From: Clostridia bacterium
Lineage (GTDB): Bacteria > Bacillota > Clostridia > Oscillospirales > Acutalibacteraceae
NCBI GenBank assembly: GCA_017938985.1
Contig: JAGBAK010000067.1
Span: forward strand, 1-48,943
DNA: 48,943 nt
Direction: 5' to 3'
In this document: piece after piece, positions 1 through 10,000 of the stretch
How the letters are laid out: every line of letters starts with the position of its first letter
How positions within the stretch are numbered: position 1 is the stretch's first letter
The notes under the pieces: generated by a model
What the model saw: the letters and a program-made list of their open reading frames with translations, nothing else
Databases searched by the model: none
What the model was told of the DNA's origin: nothing
Program-made: the position numbers and the translations under genes

Positions 1-867
1 CGATCTCCAATCAGTATTCTTGGTTTTCAACTCTTCTATCATCCTTTGTATCATTTCAGGAACAAGTCCGCAATAGGATGACGGGTTACTGATGCGGATT
101 TCTTCCGCGATGTCTGTTATTCGTTTTTGCCATTTATCACTCATATCAGCTTTGTCAGAGTAATTGTTCCAGCGGCTGTGGTCATCAAGGTTGCAAGGAT
201 TGTTCTTATTGTTACATAAATCGTTTTTATTTTCAGAACTTCCTTTGCTGCCATAGTTTTTGCCATTGCGGGGCTCATCTCCGTTGCCGGAACCTTCTCC
301 TACGCCGGAATCTTCTCTATTGCTGAAACCTTCTTCGTCGCCGGAACCTGCTCCGTCTCCGGAACCTTCTCCATCGCCTGGAATTTCTATGGACGCAGTT
401 CCGGAACTCAATCCCTGTCCAAGCATTCTGTATACTTCTTCGGCAGTATAATTTGCACCGCTTTCTCCGTCGGGCAATTCATAGACCATCTGGCCTATGT
501 CTCCAAAATTATAATCACTTTCAGTGATGTTCATTGTTTCAAGGAGGATAGAATTTATAACGATGTCACAAGCTATGTTGAACCTTTCGTGATCGAAGTC
601 ATTTCCTCGTGAGCAATGCTGTAAAACGATATGCATGATTTCGTGCATCATAACGATATCTGTTTGTAAATCTGATAATTTATCAAGAAAACTGGGTGCC
701 CATATAATATTTTCACCGTCGGTTGCGGCAGTTTCAACGCTCTCATCAAGTTGGAATTTTACATATAACAGCAATCTGCCGAAAAAGCCGTTTTGGTTAA
801 AAATACGTTTTTTTGAATTTGAAAGCTTTTTTGAGTATTCTATAAGTTTTGCATTTGACAAATCCAT
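1..867 (-). CDS. Putative metallopeptidase / VWA-like protein (DUF2201-type), C-terminus beyond window
   Basis: The reading frame opens at ATG 865-867 behind a GGAGGTAATTAA ribosome binding site and stays open for 289 codons to the left edge, so the C-terminus is missing. The N-terminal third contains MMHEIMHIVLQHCSRG, an HExxH zinc-metallopeptidase motif at about residues 76-80. A low-complexity Gly/Ser/Asp/Glu-rich linker (roughly residues 150-215) follows, then a helical stretch ending in NTDWR. This order matches the putative metallopeptidase domain that precedes a VWA-like domain in DUF2201 proteins; the VWA part would lie outside the window. The gene starts directly at the stop of a MoxR-like ATPase gene, and MoxR ATPases commonly work with VWA proteins as chaperone or remodelling pairs. 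Whether the zinc site is catalytic is not known from sequence. Confidence 0.8.
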   Translation of the reverse strand, partial: MDLSNAKLIEYSKKLSNSKKRIFNQNGFFGRLLLYVKFQLDESVETAATDGENIIWAPSFLDKLSDLQTDIVMMHEIMHIVLQHCSRGNDFDHERFNIACDIVINSILLETMNITESDYNFGDIGQMVYELPDGESGANYTAEEVYRMLGQGLSSGTASIEIPGDGEGSGDGAGSGDEEGFSNREDSGVGEGSGNGDEPRNGKNYGSKGSSENKNDLCNNKNNPCNLDDHSRWNNYSDKADMSDKWQKRITDIAEEIRISNPSSYCGLVPEMIQRMIEELKTKNTDWRS

Positions 868-1968
868 TTAATTACCTCCTTTGTTTTGGAGCCAAGTAAC
901 AAATTCGGGAATCTGCAAGAGCTTTAACTTGTAGTTTTCTTCGATGCTTATATAATCTCTGAAAAGAACAAACGAAAAGTCAGAAGGAAGTTTCATTGCA
1001 TATTTAATTGAATTTGCAATTTTGCTCAAATCTTTGCTGTGCTTTTTTGCATAGTCAAACATTGAAGAAATCAGAGCATAAAGCACGTCTGTGTTTTTAG
1101 GAACAGAAGGGTTTTTTCCGTCGAAGATGTCTTTTACAGAGGGCAGCTGGTTGTACACATCGCACCACGTCTTGAATTCAATTGCTGCGCCGGTTCCGAC
1201 AAGACCAGCTATCATAGGGTACATGAGTTCTACATTGCCATCAACTGTATTAAGAAGTTTGCTGACTTTTTCCCATGAACGGGGAGAGGGAAATGCATTG
1301 TCATCGTTGTGAGAATCAAAACCCATAAGGGAATCGCGCTTGAAAGATATAAAGCCGAGTACTTTTTGATTTATACCGTTTTTTACCGCCCAGTCCCTCC
1401 ATGAATCAAAATCTGATTGTATTTCAAAATGACAAAGACGGTTTGCAAGTGCTTTAGGCATTTTGTATGCGACTGATTTATCGGTGACTCTGTTTCCTGC
1501 GGCAATAACTATACAATTGTCAGGAAGTCTGTGTTCGCCGACAACCCTGTCAAGTGTTATCTGATATGCTGCAGCCTGAACAGAAGGAGGCGCTGCGGAT
1601 ATTTCATCAAGAAACAGAATGTTGACAATATCTTCACTGGGATTCATATTGAAAATCTGGGGTTTGAGCCAAACGGCAACGGTTTTATCTTCGCTTGCAG
1701 TCGGAATACCTCTTAGGTCAATGGGGTTGAACAGCATTAAACGTACGTCTGTAATGACTGCGGACTTGCCTGTTTTAGCTTCAATCTCTTCCTTGAGTTG
1801 CTGAACAAGTTGTGATTTGCCGACGCCGGGAGAGCCCCACAGCATCATGGAAGGCAGTTCCTTAACGGGGAGCCCGGAGTTGATTGTTTTGCAATAACAA
1901 AGAGAAAGAGTTTCGAGAGCTTTGTTGACTGTAAGTGCAACGGTGTTAGTTGTTTTAATTTCTTTCAT
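868..1968 (-). CDS. MoxR-like AAA+ ATPase
   Basis: This is a 366-residue single-domain AAA+ ATPase. Walker A is GSPGVGKS (about residues 46-53) and Walker B is ILFLDEIS (about 115-122). The segment VIAAGNRVTDKS fits sensor 1, and SPRSWEKVSKLL fits the sensor 2 helix region seen in MoxR-family proteins. The N-terminal phrase preceding Walker A (LPSMMLWGSPG) is typical of MoxR ATPases that load or remodel partner proteins. Its start overlaps the end of the upstream helicase gene by 14 bp, and its stop touches the ATG of the downstream metallopeptidase/VWA gene, so all three are almost certainly co-translated. The likely partner is the downstream VWA-type protein (inference). The substrate is unknown. 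Confidence 0.9.
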   Translation of the reverse strand: MKEIKTTNTVALTVNKALETLSLCYCKTINSGLPVKELPSMMLWGSPGVGKSQLVQQLKEEIEAKTGKSAVITDVRLMLFNPIDLRGIPTASEDKTVAVWLKPQIFNMNPSEDIVNILFLDEISAAPPSVQAAAYQITLDRVVGEHRLPDNCIVIAAGNRVTDKSVAYKMPKALANRLCHFEIQSDFDSWRDWAVKNGINQKVLGFISFKRDSLMGFDSHNDDNAFPSPRSWEKVSKLLNTVDGNVELMYPMIAGLVGTGAAIEFKTWCDVYNQLPSVKDIFDGKNPSVPKNTDVLYALISSMFDYAKKHSKDLSKIANSIKYAMKLPSDFSFVLFRDYISIEENYKLKLLQIPEFVTWLQNKGGN

Positions 1969-4900
1969 TTTTAATACCTAACCTTTCATCAATTAATTTA
2001 AGTTCATTTTCCAATTCATCGATTTTATCGATATAAGATTCTTGATTGTCAATCTCCGCCCGTATTCTTGATGCTTTTTCAAGCAGTTTATCGCTGTAAG
2101 CGCGGAGTTTTTCAATGTGCTTGTCCAGATTGTTAAGATAGTTATCGATTCTGATAAGAGTTCCGACTTCTGTTTCGCCGAAACTGATGTAGTGTCTGCT
2201 TGATTTCTTCAGAATAATATAAGGCTTGTCTTTAGCCATATTTGCGGGAAGAATAACCGTAAAACCCTGATATTTAAGAAAAGTTCGTTCCTTCGGTACC
2301 ATACTGTTATTCTGTACTGCGTTAAAAATCTTTTTCTGGATAATCTTCCTTTCTTCTTTTTCATATTCACGGCATGTTTCTTTATAGAATTCTCTGTCAG
2401 ATATGAATTCTTCTGTTACTTTTTCATTGTTGGCAACCGACTCGGGAATGGAATTCAGTTCGAGCTGAAGTCTTTCGCAGTTTGAGACAATACCTCTTTG
2501 CAGAGCTTTGTATCTTTCGAGTTCATTTGACGTTTCCACTCTGCTTTTGATAAGAGGATCGTCAATAGCAAGTGCTTTTACCTCTGCGTAATCAAGCACT
2601 GTACCGTCAACATCGTCACAGCTTCTCTGACTTAATTCTCCGGAGAGAATCTGAGTAATAAATTTTTGCTTTTTTTCAAGCAGCTGCCAGGAGTACGAAT
2701 CAAAACTTTTTTCCGTTATGTATCTGAAAATAAAGACTTTTTCGTTGGTATTGCCCTGACGGAGAATTCTGCCTTCTCTCTGAACCATTTCCGAAGGCTT
2801 CCACGGAACATCGAGATGGTGCAGAGCAATAAGTTTATCCTGAACATTTACGCCAAGGCCGAGCATCGGCGTTGATCCGATCAGAATACGGATTTCACCG
2901 CTTTTGACTTTGCTGAAAAGCACGCTTCGTTCCTTATCGTTTTTTGCATCGTGAATATATGCGACCGTGTTTCTCGGAACACCCATTGAAACAAGAATAC
3001 GGGTGAGCTCATCGTAGATATTGAAACTGTCTTTCGGTGTAGCTATATCGCAGAATATTATTTGTGTGCTTTTTTGCGGACTTGTTTTTGTGAAAATATC
3101 AAATACATTTTCAGCACATCGGTATACTTTTGATATGTCCGAAAAAGTTGAATTCACATCAACGAGCCTAAGGTCAAGCGCAGCTTTTCTGCCGTCTGTT
3201 GTGATTTTGAGCATATTGTCTTCTGTTCTTAAAACGCGGTGGGATTTAACGTCATCTGCCCTGCGCGAAATGTCTTTAAGATAATTTTTCAGTCCGTCGG
3301 TTGCCGGAACAGTTACATTGGTATAACCGTCAAAATCAGGAACATCCCTTTTGCTGTCTGAATAATTCAAATCAGCTATTAATGCAAACAAGTTGTTGAG
3401 TTCTTCAAGATTGTTGAACTTAGAAAATCTGGTTGACATCCTGCATTTGCTTGTGTCCACCTCAATTTCAAACGCTTCATCCATCTCCGCAAACATGCCT
3501 ATCCAACTGTTAAAATGCTGTAATTCCATAAAGGAAAGTTCGTTATACTGCAGATAATGCTGAACAGCAAACATATCGGCTATGGAGTTTGTTATCGGCG
3601 TACCTGTAGCAAAAACAACCCCTCTGCCGCTGTTGGTCTTCTGAGTGTGACGGACTTTCTCAAGCATAGCTTCACATTTCTCAGAGCCGTTTGCTGAAAA
3701 ACCGACGATGTTCGAAATTCCTGTTTCTGTCGGCAGATTCTTGAAGTTGTGCGCTTCATCTACGAACAGAGTGTTTATACCGAGCTCATCAAAGTATATT
3801 CTGTTTTCAAGGTTCATCAGTTCATCTTCCAGTTTTTTAATTTCCTCCGGTGCTTTGTAATTTCTTTTTGCATCGGAAATCTTCTTTTCAAGTTTTTTTA
3901 CGCAGTATTGCTTTGAGGGTTTAATCTCTTTAAAGCAGCTGTATGCGATTATTACTGCGTCATAATCGCCGTCTCTTATTTTGGATATAACGCTGTTTCG
4001 AATACGGGGAGAAAAATTGCGGGGTTCAATCAAGAGAATATCGGCTTTGGGATACAATGTTCGGAATTCTTTTTCCCATTGACCGGCTACATTGTTGGGG
4101 ACAACGTAAAGATTCTTTTTAGAAATACCCATTCTGCGCATTTCCATTCCCGCAGCAGCCATAATATATGTTTTGCCTGTTCCGACATCGTGCGCGAGAA
4201 GAGTGTTGGGTGTCAGAATGATTCTTGCGACGGCATTCTTTTGGTGTGGATAGAGAGTTATTTCGTCTGACATGCCGGGGAAAGAAAGAAACGAGCCGTC
4301 AAACATTCTTTTTCTTATACAGCCAAACTTTGTTTCATAAATTTTTTCGAGTCTTTCTTTACGCTTTTTATCTTTCCAGACCCAGCTTTGAAACTCATTG
4401 ATGAGTTTTTTCTGCTTCTCTTTGGCAAGTTCGGTTTCAGCAACATTAACCACCCATTTGCTGCGGGACTCAGATGAAGACCCTTCGTCTTTGTCCCTGA
4501 TTATTATCGGCTGATGGTTTAATGTTTTTTCTAAAATGTGAAGAGCGTTCAGTCTGCTTGTGCCGTAGGTTGATGTAACAATTGTTGAGCGTGCAGTATT
4601 ATTGAACCTGTTCTTGTAAGGGATTTCCCATTTTCCTTTTGAAATGTTATGCTTTGTTTCCATTCCGAAAAATAAACTGTTATAATCTCTCATGTGTTTT
4701 CCGAACAGGTGCTTAATAAAATCATCAATTATATCAGCAGGCACCCACGGCGATCCGAGTGTGATATAAATATGATTATAATTTATACGGGGCGGCAAGA
4801 CGCTTTCGATCGCCTTAATATTCTCCTCAAACATTCCTTCAAACTTTTTGCTTGCCTTTTTGGCGGCAGAAAGTTTCCTCATAAGATTTCCGGACAGGTA

Positions 4901-5173
4901 CTCATCGGCAGTTTCCCAGCCCTCATGAGGACATTCGTTCCACGTTTCGGGATTTTGATAAACTGCGCTTTTGAGAGCCTTTATAATTGTTTCAAGAGAT
5001 TTTTGAGTAACAGATAATATGTATTCCATATTTACCCGTCCATAGGTGCGGAGAGAGTTTATTAATGCATCGGGTATGCTTTGGATTTCCTCTGTCGTTT
5101 CACAGACGGAATCAGCATAATCAAAATCAAGAGGCAACTCAATGCAAGCGGTTATCTTATCATTCTTCTTCAT
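1955..5173 (-). CDS. Large SNF2/DEAH-type superfamily 2 helicase
   Basis: The 1072-residue protein has a full SF2 helicase core. Motif I is HDVGTGKTY (about residue 330), motif II DEAHNFK (about 472), motif III ATGTPITNS (about 524), and motif VI QREGRILRQGN (about 800). About 300 N-terminal residues contain WETADEYLSGNLMRKL and LGSPWVPADIIDDFI, an arrangement I know from helicase or helicase-methylase proteins carried by conjugative elements and phage-like islands. No DNA methylase motif is visible here. The C-terminal 200 residues are charged and probably coiled coil. It is the first gene of a three-gene leftward operon with the MoxR ATPase and the metallopeptidase/VWA protein. It probably translocates on DNA in a defence or element-maintenance role (inference). 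Confidence 0.85.
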   Translation of the reverse strand: MKKNDKITACIELPLDFDYADSVCETTEEIQSIPDALINSLRTYGRVNMEYILSVTQKSLETIIKALKSAVYQNPETWNECPHEGWETADEYLSGNLMRKLSAAKKASKKFEGMFEENIKAIESVLPPRINYNHIYITLGSPWVPADIIDDFIKHLFGKHMRDYNSLFFGMETKHNISKGKWEIPYKNRFNNTARSTIVTSTYGTSRLNALHILEKTLNHQPIIIRDKDEGSSSESRSKWVVNVAETELAKEKQKKLINEFQSWVWKDKKRKERLEKIYETKFGCIRKRMFDGSFLSFPGMSDEITLYPHQKNAVARIILTPNTLLAHDVGTGKTYIMAAAGMEMRRMGISKKNLYVVPNNVAGQWEKEFRTLYPKADILLIEPRNFSPRIRNSVISKIRDGDYDAVIIAYSCFKEIKPSKQYCVKKLEKKISDAKRNYKAPEEIKKLEDELMNLENRIYFDELGINTLFVDEAHNFKNLPTETGISNIVGFSANGSEKCEAMLEKVRHTQKTNSGRGVVFATGTPITNSIADMFAVQHYLQYNELSFMELQHFNSWIGMFAEMDEAFEIEVDTSKCRMSTRFSKFNNLEELNNLFALIADLNYSDSKRDVPDFDGYTNVTVPATDGLKNYLKDISRRADDVKSHRVLRTEDNMLKITTDGRKAALDLRLVDVNSTFSDISKVYRCAENVFDIFTKTSPQKSTQIIFCDIATPKDSFNIYDELTRILVSMGVPRNTVAYIHDAKNDKERSVLFSKVKSGEIRILIGSTPMLGLGVNVQDKLIALHHLDVPWKPSEMVQREGRILRQGNTNEKVFIFRYITEKSFDSYSWQLLEKKQKFITQILSGELSQRSCDDVDGTVLDYAEVKALAIDDPLIKSRVETSNELERYKALQRGIVSNCERLQLELNSIPESVANNEKVTEEFISDREFYKETCREYEKEERKIIQKKIFNAVQNNSMVPKERTFLKYQGFTVILPANMAKDKPYIILKKSSRHYISFGETEVGTLIRIDNYLNNLDKHIEKLRAYSDKLLEKASRIRAEIDNQESYIDKIDELENELKLIDERLGIKNERN

Positions 5174-5206
5174 AAAAATTCCTTTCTGTTAATTATTTGT
5201 TTTGAG

Positions 5207-5226
5207 TTGAAATAATTTGAAATAAT
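5207..5226. repeat. Tandem 10-bp direct repeat upstream of the helicase operon
   Basis: TTGAAATAAT occurs twice in immediate tandem, 34 bp before the helicase start codon. Its position suggests an operator or promoter element for the helicase-ATPase-metallopeptidase operon; no regulator is known. Confidence 0.5.
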
Positions 5227-5605
5227 CCTTTTGGGCTGTTTTATCCGAAATATTTCCTATTGCGGAATCTCACTGCAACGTCGCTTCGCTCGCGTTAAAA
5301 TAATCTTTGGACATATTGTTTCGGCTCAAAAACTGACTTATGCTTCACTGTTTCAACGGTCTTGGCAAAGCCGTATACATTTCGGATGGTTATTTAATTG
5401 TCAAGGTGCAGGAGCGATCGCCCAAAATATTCCAATTCTGTCAAAAATAATCTGATAGAACGAAGAATCCTTTTATTGCCGATCAGAAAAAGTATGTAAG
5501 AATTACGATTATAAAAAATCAGTGTAAGAAAAAAATAGGAGTTAATTCCTTGATATATATGGTGTTTTGTAAAAGTTATATTGCAATAAAAACTACACAG
5601 ATATA

Positions 5606-5634
5606 TTGACTAATCAGGGGTAAATAACTATAAT
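5606..5634 (+). promoter_or_regulatory. SigmaA-type promoter for the AbiEi-like gene
   Basis: TTGACT at 5606-5611 and TATAAT at 5629-5634 are separated by exactly 17 bp. The start codon lies 33 bp downstream, preceded by an AAGGTG ribosome binding site. Confidence 0.75.
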
Positions 5635-5666
5635 AAAAGCAGAAGATTCAGCTAAGAAGGTGAATT

Positions 5667-6677
5667 ATGACACTGGAAGAAAAATTTCTTAAGAATAAGA
5701 GTAAGTTTAAGGATGGTTTTACAACTACTGGTGAATTAAACAAACTCGAATTCGAAAATTATGAAATCAGCAGACTTTGCGAAAAAGGATATCTGGTCAG
5801 AATAAGGCAAGGTATATACAAAGTTAAATATCCTACGACGATACAATGGATTAAAATAGGAGAACGCATCGTCAAGTCTACTCATTGTGCACCGCCGATA
5901 AATAAACAAAAACTCATCGCTAAGGTAATTCCCGAAGCTGTTTTTTGTTATAACTATGCTTGGTGTCTTTGTTGGGGAAAGGAACGGTTTCCGAAAACAA
6001 TTCACATTGCCGTTCCGAGAAACATATCACGAAGCAAATGCAAAGCGATAGAAGGCATAGATTTGGTTATTCACTATCTTCCGGAAGATTTGCACAGTCA
6101 AGATGTTATATATGGAGAAGTGCCGTATTATAATACCGAAAGAACTATTTGTGATTTATTTAAATATCACCGTTTCAAAAGCGAAAGATGGCTCAGTGAC
6201 ACAACACGCGAATACGTGAAAAAAAGTTTGGACACAGATAAATTAAACAGACTTATTGTTTGTGCAGAAAAGCTTTGTTTAGATAAAGAAAGCAAAGATT
6301 TAATGGAAAGGTTTCTTTGGAAGAGAGCTGAAAAAACAGATGATATGTTTAAATTCAAAAGAAAAATCGCTAAATTACATTCCGCAAGCAAAAAGTCGTC
6401 TGTAAAAAAATCTAATAAAAAGAACAGAACAATACCCAAAAGAGCAATGGAGAGGTCTCCTGAAAAAGTTGATAAATCTGTCATATTAGCTGACAGTTTA
6501 TATGATTTTGAGATTGAGACAATAGAGCCAAATTTTTGGAAATTGTCTGACAAAGAAAAAACATTTAAACATAAAGAAAGATTTGACGAGATGTACGACG
6601 AGGAAAGTCCTTATTATTCAGATGAAGATAATTACTACGACAATGAAGGACACATATTTTTTGATGATTATGAATGA
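5667..6677 (+). CDS. AbiEi-family antitoxin-like transcriptional regulator
   Basis: The 336-residue protein begins with a winged-helix segment of the AbiEi antitoxin type (about residues 1-55, including TTTGELNKLEFENYEISRL and LVRIRQGIYK). The middle region ends in the characteristic TERTICDLFKYH (about 157-169). AbiEi proteins are DNA-binding antitoxins of type IV toxin-antitoxin systems that repress their own operon. After about residue 235 it departs from the family: a Lys-rich stretch (KKSSVKKSNKKNR) is followed by a strongly acidic Tyr-rich tail (YDEESPYYSDEDNYYDNE). No AbiEii nucleotidyltransferase toxin follows; the gene is monocistronic with its own promoter and terminator. It may be a stand-alone regulator or an antitoxin whose partner is elsewhere or lost. 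Confidence 0.75.
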   Translation: MTLEEKFLKNKSKFKDGFTTTGELNKLEFENYEISRLCEKGYLVRIRQGIYKVKYPTTIQWIKIGERIVKSTHCAPPINKQKLIAKVIPEAVFCYNYAWCLCWGKERFPKTIHIAVPRNISRSKCKAIEGIDLVIHYLPEDLHSQDVIYGEVPYYNTERTICDLFKYHRFKSERWLSDTTREYVKKSLDTDKLNRLIVCAEKLCLDKESKDLMERFLWKRAEKTDDMFKFKRKIAKLHSASKKSSVKKSNKKNRTIPKRAMERSPEKVDKSVILADSLYDFEIETIEPNFWKLSDKEKTFKHKERFDEMYDEESPYYSDEDNYYDNEGHIFFDDYE

Positions 6678-6838
6678 TAAAATATAAATACAACTAATCA
6701 CTGAGACTGTATTACTGTTGTACTTTTATACTTTTAAAATCAGTCTGCGGTTTTTGAAAATTTGTTTATAATTTACGTTCCTCTTCATAAAATATGTAAG
6801 AAATTAAAATCAACTCGTTTTTCTGAACAAAACAAAAA

Positions 6839-6877
6839 GCCAAAATCTACAGTTGAAATTGTAGATTCTGGCTTTTT
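6839..6877 (+). terminator. Intrinsic terminator after the AbiEi-like gene
   Basis: Arms GCCA-AATCTACA and TGTAGAT-TGGC form a long hairpin at 6839-6872, followed by TTTTT. It lies about 160 bp after the stop codon, and I see no gene between. Confidence 0.7.
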
Positions 6878-6957
6878 CTCTTCTCCAGTAGTTAAGTACA
6901 AATGCAAGTTAAATTTTGTAAGAAACAAAAACTTTTATATACCATACAAAAAACTAA

Positions 6958-6986
6958 AGAGCCATTATGAAGTACATAACAGCTCT
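6958..6986 (-). terminator. Intrinsic terminator after the TPR-PIN gene
   Basis: The hairpin pairs AGAG/CTCT and TTATG/CATAA. On the minus strand it is followed by a T-rich tract, 15 bp past the stop codon of the leftward TPR gene. The whole stretch 6678-7000 between the two convergent genes holds only this and the opposing terminator. Confidence 0.65.
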
Positions 6987-7000
6987 CTATGTTTATTGTT

Positions 7001-10000
7001 TTATTTTTGATCTGCATCAAGGTAACTCTTTATTTTTTGATAATAAGGAATCAACTCTTCTGGTAGAACGGTATAAATATTTATTATTGCGCCAAGAGTT
7101 TTTTCAACATATTTCTTGATGTTTTCAGCAACAATCTCCGCTTCTTTATTTAAGAGACGCTTTGCAAGATATCTGTAACGTGTACCTTTTTTCCATACCC
7201 TGATTAAATCATCCAACACCAATTCAGTAAAGGAAACAGCTAAATCAGGTTTTTCTTTGTTCAGTAATAAAATAATAGTATGCAGATAAACTGAAGCAAA
7301 ACTATTTAAGTCATATTCTGGTTTACAAATAAAAAAGGGCGAAAGCAAATCTTTTGTTACAGTATAGTTGTTGTTTTTTATAACGTACATTATTGTGCTT
7401 GAATTGAAACTGACAAAAGTACAATTTTTTAATAAACTGTACAGCATTTCATTTAATTCATCTGATAAACCATCTTTATCCATATGTCGACAAGCAGCGG
7501 GTATACTAACAAAATTAACATCACACGGCAAACCTAATCCAGAAATTTTTTGGAATTTTTTCGCAACATAATCGCTGAAAAGGAAAGGAATATTAGCTCT
7601 CTTGGCTATGTTGCAACATGCAGTGAAATTCCTTGAAAAAGCTTTTGTTATTTCGCTGTTTTCTTCAACATAGCCGTCAGGTTCGAAAACTATGTTTTTT
7701 GCCTCATAAATCCAGTTCAAAGCCTTTTCTGCGAATTGAAAATCATATTTCTGATAATCAATAAGAAGATCAACTATAGAGCCATAGTTAATGTGAATAT
7801 ATTTGATTTTATTTAATGCTTCTAAACAGCCATAGTGCGCCATAATCACTAATGTTTGTTCATCAACAACAACATCTTCAGCAATTAACTCTTGTTCTTC
7901 TTTTAATTCATCAATAATACCCGTACAAATAAACAGCTTGTTTTGCCGAGCAAACTCAAAAAAACTACCCCAGCTGTGATAACGATTACGAATTAAGTTC
8001 ATCGGAACATTTCCTGTACGATATAATCTCGCGATGTTGTTTTCTGTAGCCAGATAGTCATCATTATTTGGAAGATTATCTTTTAGTGTTTCTATAAAAT
8101 CTTCATCTTCTTTTATTTGAATTGTTTTAAACCAATCAACAACAACCGGATGTGTTTTTTGGAAATCAGAAACCGTCTGCAATGCTTCAAAACGGTTGCA
8201 ACGCATTGAGCGTGCAAGTAGTGCCTGATGACTCTGTTCATATGGGTTTTCTTTGTTTAATTCATGAGCATTTAAAGCATATTCAAAACTTTGCTTAAGA
8301 TTGTTTTTGAAAAGATGTAAATCACTCATAAGCCAATAAAGTTTAGTTTTTTCTTCTTTACTGATATTTTTAGCCATTAATTGTTGACAAAAATCCAATG
8401 CTTCATCATATCGGAATAACCATCTCAAACACAGTGCTTTGTTAAACCAATCACTAAATTCATCTGAAAGCTGTATTATCTCAGAAAAACAATCATTGAG
8501 TTTTGGAATGTCATTCTGAGATGAATAATATGTTTGCTGAAGTCTCAAAAATACAACCCTTGATACTATTGGCAAAATATCTTCAAGTATTTTTTTAACA
8601 TCAGTATAATGATTATTCACTAAATAACTTATAGCCTCACCATAGAAATTATCAATATCTTCAATAAAAACATATTTATTATTTGATAATTCATGAATTC
8701 TTAAATATAGAACAATTGTTTCTTCAACAAAATTGTTTCTCCTGTAAAACCTTAAACAATTGCTCAAATCATGATAATGCAATGAATTCTGTGCTATCTC
8801 ATCAAACAAGTCTTTAGCTTTTTCTTTTTGTCCTTCTAACTCAAATGCACATGCATCCATTGCAGTAAAATCCATCTCAAAGTTATTGGTTTCTACAGCT
8901 TGTTTTTTATACTTCCAATATTTATCAGGATTCTTAAGAATAAGTGATACTTGCAAAAGAATGTGCCAATTAGGTTCAGTTAAAACTCCATCTGGACTTT
9001 CTATTATACCCGAAAGAAGCTGCTCAACTTTTTCAAAACTTTCAGATTCAAGCAAGCATTTAATTTCATAATATAACTTATCACTGCTATCAAGAAAACC
9101 AATTTCTTCATCCGTAAGCTCGTTTTTACCTCCAAGCAAAATACCCCTAAGAGTTTCATAATCTTCAACAGTTTTCAATAAATCGTTTGAAATATCAAGC
9201 TTATGATCAACGCCTAATAACTGACAAGCAGAAACATACACGCTAATTGAGCGGTTCTTAATCAATGCGTTTTGTTGTTCGTTTACTCTTTCATCAAAGA
9301 TTATCTCTTCAAGTATTTCTATAGACTTTATCATTGGTTGATATTTAATCTGAGGAGCAAAAAGTCTTATACCTTTTGGAAATCCTTCAATAGATTGTCC
9401 ATAATAAGCAAGTGCAAGATTATATTTTGATATAAGAGGATCATAACCATATTCATAAGCCTTAATAAAATCATCTGAAGCTGCATAAGGATCATTTAAA
9501 TTCTGTCTAATTAGCCCTCTGTGCATATAGTATTCAGCAATTAACACTTTGTCTTTTTCTTCAGAAATTATATCTGAAAAAAAGTCATCCAATTCAGAAA
9601 TACAGTTTGTCAGATTTGTTGCACTCATAATAGCTTGAAGATACTTTTTAAGTAAAAAAGCTCTATGGTATTTGGGGTCAAGCTCCAATGCGTGTTCCAA
9701 ATGTTCTTTTGCTATATTGTATTTTTCCGAATTAAGACTTTGAATAATAAATGCTGCAGAAACAAAATGAAAGGTTTTACTATCTTTTGCTGCATTTTTT
9801 TCGATTTTAGAAAGACTTAAAAGCGCTTTTTCTTCCTCTCCAAGATTGTACTGACATAACGCAATGTTACAATTTAAAGAGCAAATCATTTGATTGATTT
9901 GAGGATGAGACTTTCCGCTAAAATCAATAGAAATTTCTCTGAAAAGCTCAAAATATAACTCCAAGGCTTCTCTATATAAATGTTTACATTGAAATTCAGA

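Larger units (their letters stand above)
5174..5666. other. Gene-free divergent intergenic region
   Basis: This 493-bp region separates the leftward helicase operon from the rightward AbiEi-like gene. I find no convincing coding sequence in it. It contains the tandem TTGAAATAAT repeat near the helicase start, a GC-richer patch around 5275-5300, and a good promoter for the rightward gene at 5606-5634. Confidence 0.6.

Noticed and set aside
260-451. Pro/Ser-rich 63-residue frame on the plus strand
   Set aside because: It is the antisense reading of the Gly/Ser/Asp-rich linker of the metallopeptidase/VWA gene.
5275-5300. GC-richer patch with CGCTTCGCTCGCG as a possible attachment site
   Set aside because: No second copy is seen in the window, and no recombinase is nearby to support it.
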